A DNA stretch of 10,222 bases from Methanobacteriota archaeon (GTDB lineage: Archaea > Thermoplasmatota > Poseidoniia > Poseidoniales > Poseidoniaceae), in contig WTIV01000249.1 in assembly GCA_011525095.1 (NCBI GenBank), positions 1 through 10,222 on the forward strand, read 5' to 3'. Each line of letters starts with the position of its first letter. The stretch's first letter is position 1. The notes beneath the pieces were generated by a model. It did not search any database and was not told the DNA's origin. It was given only the letters and a program-made list of their open reading frames with translations. Both the position numbers and the translations under genes were made by a program. Below are positions 5,245-10,222 of this stretch, piece after piece.

Positions 5245-6992
5245 GCTTCGCCACCTATCGGTTGCAATACCTTGATTGGTGTTAATTGAGTATAGACAGG
5301 GGCGTTAGAGATGTTTCCCAGGATTACTTCTATTTCTGCGATCCTATCTGCGATTTGAATCAACTCTTCTACAGATGCGTTCTTGCTTGTTTCAGCAAGT
5401 GAATACATCTCTTCTTCAAGTTCCATTAACTGGTTTGAGTGGTCGATGTGTTCTCTCTCCATATCTTCAAACATTTTGTTTGTGATATTATCTATGCTAG
5501 ATGTTGTTTCAGCAACTCTTGCCCTATCTAGGCCCCTAAGTTCGGTCTCAGACTCTAACAAAAATTTCTCATTTTCATCGACTGTTAGTGTAGTAGTAAC
5601 GTGTGGTGTAAGGTTATCTGAGGTCAGTACTTCGTGAAGTTCATCCTTCTCTTGAATTGTAAGTTCAGGAACTACCCAATCATCAGACAATTCAGGTAGT
5701 GGCACATTCAATTCAACGCCACCCGGGTCGAGGCCAGTGTATACCGTATCGAAAGTTTCCTCGATTACTCTAGCCGCAATTGCCTCGAGATTGTCTCTTT
5801 CCTCGTAGATTTCATAATTGGATTTGACAATTTGTGTTTCGTTTAGGATGTCTGAAACGTCGTCCGCATTGACAATTCTCTCGCCAGATTCTATCGATAG
5901 CGCTACTTTCTCGAATGCAGCATTGGTTGTTCTCCAATCGCCGTCACTATGGTTAACAATCCTAGCAAGCATAGAATCGTCTAACAATAGCGATCTTCCG
6001 CTAGTATTTCTTCTAAGATGTGTGATTAGCGATGATGAACTTGGTTTGTTAATCCAAACACTGGTTGCAGACCTCATGACTTCCCACAGCCTTCTAGCAG
6101 GCCATTCATTCGATTCAACTCTTGATGTTGCAATAATTTGAACTCCTAAGTTGAGAGCATAATCGATTAACATACCTAACTCAGTTGCAATTCTTTCATC
6201 TGCTAAATGCAAGTCGTCTATTGCGATTAGACTAGCGTGCGCAACTGCATCTTGCCAGCCATTTGGAAGTGAGTCCCATCCACGCATAGCTGATGTAGAT
6301 AGAAGGTGTACGTTTCCATCTTGTCTTCGAATCATTGCTTGAACCGATGCAGACAAGATGTGTGATTTTCCACAACCATTTCCGCCGAGAATCAGTAGTG
6401 GGTTCATGGAGAGGCCTGGTTTGTCAATTACTTTCTCACATGCGTTTGAAGCTCTAGTGTTCTCCTCTACTACGTGCCAATTTTTCCAAGTTTTGTGGTC
6501 GGAGAGTTTCTGAACTGGTGGCCACAATGGCTTGAAGGACAAATCTTTCATCCCGAAGTCACTATAATTTGTTGAATATCCTCTTTGGTTGTCAAGAACC
6601 TCTGCCCATACAGGTCTACCGTCTTTCAGTAGCCCCAATGAGTCTCCCAGCAAGTCCTCTTCTCCTTCCTCAAACTCGAGTTTCTCCCTCATTTCGCCAA
6701 TTCTTTTTGCAGCGATCTGAGCGAGTGAGGAATCGCCATCGTCCAAATTTACACTTGGTTTCCATGTCGGGGTCTTTCCAAGAACTTGGTCGGCGACTAT
6801 GTCGAAAGTCGGTCTTGTTTCGGTTCCAGTTCGAGATAGAAGGTCAGATTCCCTGGTGTCTTGTACCTCATTGACTCCACGGAGTGTATTCAGTTTTGAC
6901 ATGGCAGTGCGGGAGGAAGTTGCATCTCTTCCAAGACTTTCTCTAGCGTTAGCTAAAGCGAGCAGGAGTTTTTCTCTGTGTGTCATTCTCAC
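5241..6992 (-). CDS. DnaA/Hda-like AAA+ ATPase without the DnaA DNA-binding domain
   Basis: A 583-residue protein whose centre matches the DnaA AAA+ module. Residues about 165-202 (KTWKNWHVVEEN...MNPLLILGG) parallel the DnaA lead-in (TFDNFVVGxxN...YNPLFIYGG). Walker A GGNGCGKS is at 203-210, Walker B LIAIDDLH at 255-262, sensor 1 IIATSR at 286-291 and a sensor 2-like arginine in GDWRTTNAAFEKV at 351-363. The first ~160 residues are charged and unlike DnaA domain I. After the ATPase, about 200 acidic residues end in a likely coiled coil (about 500-565), with no DnaA domain IV helix-turn-helix signature. This argues for an Hda-like regulator or loader rather than an origin binder. The GTG start at 6992 is preferred: AGGAGG stands 7 bases before it and it overlaps the DUF835 stop as GTGA. 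ATG 6986 (2 codons later) or an ATG at 7019 are alternatives. Middle gene of the operon. Confidence 0.8.
   Translation of the reverse strand: MRMTHREKLLLALANARESLGRDATSSRTAMSKLNTLRGVNEVQDTRESDLLSRTGTETRPTFDIVADQVLGKTPTWKPSVNLDDGDSSLAQIAAKRIGEMREKLEFEEGEEDLLGDSLGLLKDGRPVWAEVLDNQRGYSTNYSDFGMKDLSFKPLWPPVQKLSDHKTWKNWHVVEENTRASNACEKVIDKPGLSMNPLLILGGNGCGKSHILSASVQAMIRRQDGNVHLLSTSAMRGWDSLPNGWQDAVAHASLIAIDDLHLADERIATELGMLIDYALNLGVQIIATSRVESNEWPARRLWEVMRSATSVWINKPSSSSLITHLRRNTSGRSLLLDDSMLARIVNHSDGDWRTTNAAFEKVALSIESGERIVNADDVSDILNETQIVKSNYEIYEERDNLEAIAARVIEETFDTVYTGLDPGGVELNVPLPELSDDWVVPELTIQEKDELHEVLTSDNLTPHVTTTLTVDENEKFLLESETELRGLDRARVAETTSSIDNITNKMFEDMEREHIDHSNQLMELEEEMYSLAETSKNASVEELIQIADRIAEIEVILGNISNAPVYTQLTPIKVLQPIGGEA
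5895..6497 (-). other. AAA+ (DnaA-type) ATPase domain
   Basis: This is the DNA encoding the nucleotide-binding core of the preceding protein, from the DnaA-like lead-in to just past the sensor 2 helix. Walker A, Walker B with an Asp-Asp pair, sensor 1 and sensor 2 arginine appear in the right order with DnaA-like spacing. The box VII region reads ARRLWEVMRSA, comparable to RLxSRF of DnaA, and offers candidate arginine-finger residues. ATP binding and hydrolysis therefore look possible. Confidence 0.75.
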
Positions 6993-8680
6993 TCGACTTC
7001 CTCCTCTTTTTTCTTCCAAGACTCCAATTCTTTGTCTATGTCGATTTCCCTCTGCGGTACGCTTGAGGCCTGTCTTCTATTAGCCAGATTGCGCTTGATT
7101 TCAATGCCTCGGGCAGCAAGTGGGCTCACGACTTTTGCGTTTGCTTTTGCCTTGGTTCTTCGCGCAGGTTTTGGACCAAGTTTAGTAGCAGGCAAAGTGT
7201 GTTTTTTCTTGCTCGGGTCTTGTCTAACAGCATCACTTATTCCACTACTAATCTTCTTTGAAATAGATTTGAACTTGCCCTCGCTTCCAACACCGATGGC
7301 TGTTTTCGGGAGTGGGTTCGTTGACGGCAAATCTCCGATAACCTTGTTTTTGCTCACTGCAGATAGTCCCGCTAACTTGGTTTCCCTATCGCTAGGAACT
7401 CTAGCGTGAGTTGCTTTTCTGCGCTTTACTCTTTGGGCCTTTCTTGGGCCTTTCTTTTCCGGCTCAACAGTGACAACTTCAGCCTCTTCGATGGTTTCGA
7501 CCTCTTCGATAATGACGGGCTCAATTTCTTGGATTTCAGTTACGACTTCGGCTTCAGGTAGAATTGGAGTTTCCTCGACATTTTCCTCAACAACTTCTTC
7601 GATAACAAAAGATTCAGGAGTGTTCTCATCGAGGTAATCTTTGAGACGCAGAATCTCTTCTTCAGTAGGTGGTGCCATCAATGGATGGTCCAACAATGAT
7701 TCTGGGTCTTGATTCCAAGAGTGTAACAAGTCAGTATCAATCGATGGTGCTGCACGGGTTATGTGTGCGGAATCGGTACTTTTCCATGCTGATTTATCGA
7801 ATGAGATAAGCAGGCAATCATCTTCATACCGCATCCTATCAGAAATTTCTCTTATCATTTCGATAACAGGTTTTTCTCCACAAATATTTGCAAGGTATTC
7901 TAAACCATCAAGGAGTAATACTGCTCTTAGGTTTCCTTCAAGGAATCCATAAACCGTTCCTTTAATCGCATCAAGATCAACGAACTGAATGCCTTCTCCT
8001 TCTCTTTGAGAAAGCCAAAGGCAATCGTCAGCAGGTATGTCAAATTTGACCGAAACCTCTTCTCTCGTTTTCCTGCTGATTACCAACAGAGGTTTCCCGT
8101 GATTTTTCAGATTAGATGCTAGGGAAAAAAGTTCTTCACTTTCATTTGAATAGACGCTCCCTGGTCCTAAACTAATTCCAAGAGCCGCGGTTCTGTGGAC
8201 CATAGATGCGGCTTTAGCTCGTACAAATTCTGGGGCCTCGATAGATGCGTCGATCGTAGGTAATTTACTTGATTTAGTCCATGCAGTCTTTCTACTGCTT
8301 ATGTTATCCCACCATTTGGAAGACTCCTTTTCCTCCGGATTTTCAACAGATAATTTAGCAGAGGGATGCAAATCGATTATTCTCTGTACATCTACATCCT
8401 CTATCAATTGAATCAAACAGTCTAATTCTTGACAGTCAGTTTCGATTTCAATAAGTGCATCCACGCCTTCCAAGATTGCTTTCTCCTCATGAATAGCAAC
8501 ACAAATTTCGCCATGCTGAATAACTACTTGGCCAACTCTTGGCATCTTTTCCTTTGGTGTCCTTTCACACCGGATATAACCGTTTACTCCGAGTTTTACC
8601 ATCTCGTTGAGAAGGGTTGAGAGTGCACCTATGCCACCCCGCCTTTCTTCGATGATATTACCCATTGGCAACTCGACCAT
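6989..8680 (-). CDS. DUF835-domain protein with long charge-segregated tail
   Basis: A 563-residue soluble protein. Residues about 5-110 form a compact domain (GALSTLLNEMVKLGVNGYIRCER, then RVGQVVIQHGEICVAIHEE) that recalls small archaeal sensor or output domains of DUF2226/DUF4388 type; this is a weak resemblance. Residues about 168-315 match DUF835: a start of the form GPGSVYSNESEELFSLASNL, then PLLVISRKTREE, AVLLLDGLEYL and DDCLLISFD. The family is mainly archaeal and of unknown biochemical function. The remainder is low-complexity: a Glu/Val-rich acidic stretch at about 357-407, then a Lys/Arg-rich stretch at about 409-540, with an EEEVE end. Start: ATG 8680 is taken, with GGGGTG just upstream; GTG 8686 and ATG 8665 are possible. 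First gene of the operon, ending in GTGA overlap with the ATPase gene, and divergent from an unrecognised membrane-protein gene. Confidence 0.8.
   Translation of the reverse strand: MVELPMGNIIEERRGGIGALSTLLNEMVKLGVNGYIRCERTPKEKMPRVGQVVIQHGEICVAIHEEKAILEGVDALIEIETDCQELDCLIQLIEDVDVQRIIDLHPSAKLSVENPEEKESSKWWDNISSRKTAWTKSSKLPTIDASIEAPEFVRAKAASMVHRTAALGISLGPGSVYSNESEELFSLASNLKNHGKPLLVISRKTREEVSVKFDIPADDCLWLSQREGEGIQFVDLDAIKGTVYGFLEGNLRAVLLLDGLEYLANICGEKPVIEMIREISDRMRYEDDCLLISFDKSAWKSTDSAHITRAAPSIDTDLLHSWNQDPESLLDHPLMAPPTEEEILRLKDYLDENTPESFVIEEVVEENVEETPILPEAEVVTEIQEIEPVIIEEVETIEEAEVVTVEPEKKGPRKAQRVKRRKATHARVPSDRETKLAGLSAVSKNKVIGDLPSTNPLPKTAIGVGSEGKFKSISKKISSGISDAVRQDPSKKKHTLPATKLGPKPARRTKAKANAKVVSPLAARGIEIKRNLANRRQASSVPQREIDIDKELESWKKKEEEVE
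7067..7459 (-). other. Basic, probably disordered C-terminal tail of the DUF835 protein
   Basis: Residues about 408-538 contain dense Lys/Arg clusters (KKGPRKAQRVKRRK, KSISKKIS, KKKHTLP, KPARRTKAKANAK) separated by Ser, Pro and Ala, with few hydrophobic residues. This follows directly on an acidic Glu/Val-rich stretch. The composition suggests an intrinsically disordered nucleic-acid-binding or self-associating tail, which is inference only. Confidence 0.55.
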
Positions 8681-8683
8681 ACA

Positions 8684-8698
8684 CACCCCTACGGGGTG
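8684..8698. repeat. GC-rich hairpin CACCCC-TAC-GGGGTG between divergent genes
   Basis: Perfect 6-base arms around a 3-base loop lie immediately upstream of the DUF835 start codon at 8680, in the narrow space between two divergent genes. On the minus strand its 3' arm, GGGGTG, also doubles as the only Shine-Dalgarno-like sequence before the ATG, so folding could mask the ribosome site. Function not shown. Confidence 0.4.
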
Positions 8699-8721
8699 GT
8701 TGGTGATTGTACCCTTCTTGA

Positions 8722-9399
8722 ATGGTGAGGTTCAAACAACCAATCCAACGAGGGTTTCATGTCCTAAATCTAAGTGGCGAGGTCATGGAGGCACCAAAGG
8801 GCCTGATTCTCTTTGCCAATACTCCACTGGGCAAAGAATTAGCAAGTACCCAGTTAAAATCGAAGTTTGGCTTGGGATTACTCCTATCTGCATTGGTGTT
8901 CATCGGGATGTTTTGGGTTGTCAATATCTTTATTGTAATTTCAACAGTGATTGCTGTTGACTCAATTCTAATCTTAAACGCAAAAAAAGCCGTCAATATT
9001 CCACTCGCTGTTAACTTGAATCATCCTTTCATGGAATCGCAATATGTATCGGATTCTGAGGTGATGGTCAACTTTTCAGGTAAATGGGTCAATCCAGGGA
9101 ACCACCGTCTGAAGTTTGCTAAAGATAGTCTTGGAGGCTGGATTGTACACAGACAAGACGAGGATATCTCCACCCTTTCTGTTTGGGATAGTTCATTGAA
9201 AGAATCAACTTTGCAAAAGCATCTCTCAATTATCAATCAAGCCATTTCATTGAATAATGCAATCAATGAATCTAACGATGAATTTGATGATGCGAGGGAA
9301 AGAGAGTCACAAGAGTCAACTTTGCTCGAGAGAAATTGGCTACCTGAAGAAGAACTTGAGGTACAGGGTCCGATTTCTCGTATTTTCTCAAATGAGTGA
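8722..9399 (+). CDS. Unrecognised membrane protein with acidic C-terminus
   Basis: I do not recognise a family. The 225-residue protein has a continuous hydrophobic stretch at about residues 50-86 (LGLLLSALVFIGMFW then IFIVISTVIAVDSILIL), long enough for a tight two-helix hairpin. A soluble region of about 130 residues follows. It begins with LNHPFMESQYVSDSEVMVNFSGKW, contains a likely beta-rich part and ends in an acidic, probably helical tail (EFDDARERESQE, PEEELE). ATG 8722 gives only 35 bases to the divergent gene and has no ribosome site. ATG 8785, giving 204 residues starting MEAPKGLILFANT, is an equally good candidate. It is followed 64 bases later, on the same strand, by a second membrane protein with a similarly acidic tail, so the two may be a pair. 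Confidence 0.65.
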   Translation: MVRFKQPIQRGFHVLNLSGEVMEAPKGLILFANTPLGKELASTQLKSKFGLGLLLSALVFIGMFWVVNIFIVISTVIAVDSILILNAKKAVNIPLAVNLNHPFMESQYVSDSEVMVNFSGKWVNPGNHRLKFAKDSLGGWIVHRQDEDISTLSVWDSSLKESTLQKHLSIINQAISLNNAINESNDEFDDARERESQESTLLERNWLPEEELEVQGPISRIFSNE

Positions 9400-9463
9400 A
9401 AAAATCGCTCAATCCATGTTAACACACCGTACCTTCAAATGGTGACTGCCCAGCAGAGATGGC

Positions 9464-10081
9464 ATGGCCGAAGACTCGCCGAGGGGTGTTAGTATGGCTT
9501 CGCTGGATGATTCTCAGCGAGAAATGGTTACTGGTGGCGGCCTTTCCAGCCGTTTCTCAAAGTTGCCATTGTGGCTTTCACATCCATCTAACATTGGCGC
9601 ATTTTACGGTCTGTTAGTCTCACTTGCCCTGCTTCTTCCTTACATTATGACAGAAGAATTTTGGTTTGCTCTTTGGTTGCTGCATGCAAGTTTGTTGATT
9701 TTTGCAACCGCATTCCTTGGTTTGTTTAGTCGGTTAGTGACTGCTTTTACAGGCCGTATGCCAATTGCCGTAAACCGCAAGGTTCTGTATCCAATGCCGT
9801 TTATTGGATTTGCATTGTTTACTTTAATACATACTGATTTACTTGTCAACAATACAGTAACACAGTACTTGGCTTGGGGATTGTTGATGATTCCAGGCCC
9901 ACTCTACATTCACCTATCTTGGGCGCCAAGATGGAGATTGCTGTGCATGATTGAGGATGGAAATAATCCATTCAAGGACATGCCTGCTAAAGAATACCTC
10001 GAACAACAGGAAGAGGATATAGCATCAGACGATTCTGATCTGATTGAAGTGGTCGAGTCATTCGAATCTGAAGAAGAATAA
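9464..10081 (+). CDS. Unrecognised four-helix membrane protein with acidic C-terminus
   Basis: No family recognised. The 205 residues contain four clear membrane segments at about 44-62 (AFYGLLVSLALLLPYIM), 66-88, 108-127 and 133-152, a short basic-to-polar N-terminus, and a highly acidic C-terminal tail of about 30 residues ending EEE. No catalytic motif stands out. ATG 9494 (195 residues, MASLDDSQREM) may be the true start because GAGGGGTG lies 5 bases upstream; the ATG at 9464 has none. The 64 bases between it and the preceding gene show no convincing TATA box, which fits co-transcription. Its stop lies 13 bases from that of the convergent kbl fragment. Confidence 0.7.
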   Translation: MAEDSPRGVSMASLDDSQREMVTGGGLSSRFSKLPLWLSHPSNIGAFYGLLVSLALLLPYIMTEEFWFALWLLHASLLIFATAFLGLFSRLVTAFTGRMPIAVNRKVLYPMPFIGFALFTLIHTDLLVNNTVTQYLAWGLLMIPGPLYIHLSWAPRWRLLCMIEDGNNPFKDMPAKEYLEQQEEDIASDDSDLIEVVESFESEEE

Positions 10082-10094
10082 CTCATTCCAAATA

Positions 10095-10222
10095 TCAAAT
10101 TAGACCGACAGATTTGCCTGCGCTCTCGAAGATTCGTAGGACTTCATCGAGGTCTTCTCTGCTAAGACCTGCAGACATTTGTGTTCGAACTCGAGCCTTG
10201 TCTCTTGCAACCATTGGGAATA
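10095..10222 (-). CDS. kbl: 2-amino-3-ketobutyrate CoA ligase / glycine C-acetyltransferase (C-terminal fragment)
   Basis: Only the last 41 codons are in the window, the rest being beyond the right edge. The translation reads FPMVARDKARVRTQMSAG, followed by LSREDLDEVLRIFESAGKSVGLI and a TGA stop. This closely parallels the end of E. coli Kbl (FPVVPKGQARIRTQMSAAHTPEQ...GKQLGVI). Kbl is a PLP enzyme of the alpha-oxoamine synthase family that splits 2-amino-3-ketobutyrate with CoA into glycine and acetyl-CoA, the second step of threonine breakdown by threonine dehydrogenase. Other members of the same family (such as BioF) share the RxQxSA region, but the RTQMSA form with the aligned ending favours Kbl. 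The PLP lysine and other sites lie outside the window. Confidence 0.8.
   Translation of the reverse strand, partial: FPMVARDKARVRTQMSAGLSREDLDEVLRIFESAGKSVGLI

Noticed and set aside
6993..7019. ATG start at 7019 for the DnaA-like gene
   Set aside because: It would overlap the DUF835 gene by 31 bases without its own ribosome site, whereas GTG 6992 has AGGAGG 7 bases upstream and a GTGA overlap.
6989..8680. CRISPR, phage or defence-island interpretation of the DUF835/AAA+ operon
   Set aside because: There are no repeats-and-spacers, nuclease, integrase or toxin-like partners in the window, and the flanking genes are housekeeping metabolism.

Overview
The window looks like a compact, roughly 40-45% GC chromosome segment from a planktonic archaeon. 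My best guess is a Thermoplasmatota lineage such as Marine Group II/III. The reasons are a DUF835 protein (a family mainly known from archaea), a PAP2-type membrane enzyme of the kind common in haloarchaea, Shine-Dalgarno motifs of the AGGAGG/AGGTGG type, and a possible leaderless promoter. No rRNA or tRNA gene is present to settle the taxonomy. I see no tRNA, CRISPR array, insertion sequence or prophage. Coding density is very high, with no gene-free stretch above 150 bases.

Layout, left to right. (1) Bases 1-2386, minus strand: a UMF1/Atg22-type MFS transporter with a large acidic insertion, followed 36 bases later by a PAP2-superfamily membrane phosphatase/transferase cut by the window edge. 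(2) Bases 2454-3491, plus strand: a glycerophosphodiester phosphodiesterase-like protein divergent from the transporter. It lacks the HRG motif at its N-terminus and carries a GHRG motif at its extreme C-terminus. (3) Bases 3479-4645, minus strand: a eukaryote-type (GPLHG/GHAVLR) citrate synthase with its own plausible promoter, whose 3' end overlaps the previous gene by 13 bases. (4) Bases 4789-8680, minus strand: a tightly coupled three-gene operon, read right to left. It encodes a DUF835 protein with a charge-segregated tail, a DnaA/Hda-like AAA+ ATPase without the DnaA DNA-binding domain, and a small YkgJ-type cysteine-cluster protein. Stop/start overlaps are GTGA and ATGA. (5) Bases 8722-10081, plus strand: two unrecognised membrane proteins with acidic C-termini. 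(6) Bases 10095-10222, minus strand: the C-terminus of 2-amino-3-ketobutyrate CoA ligase (glycine C-acetyltransferase), convergent with the last membrane protein.

Most of the window is ordinary metabolism and transport: citrate entry to the TCA cycle, threonine/glycine breakdown, phosphodiester hydrolysis and lipid headgroup chemistry. The part that could be a poorly described system is the DUF835 / DnaA-like / YkgJ operon. It couples a P-loop ATPase of the bacterial replication-initiator family to an archaeal DUF835 protein whose long tail could bind nucleic acid. The second unusual object is the phosphodiesterase with its catalytic histidine motif apparently moved to the C-terminus.
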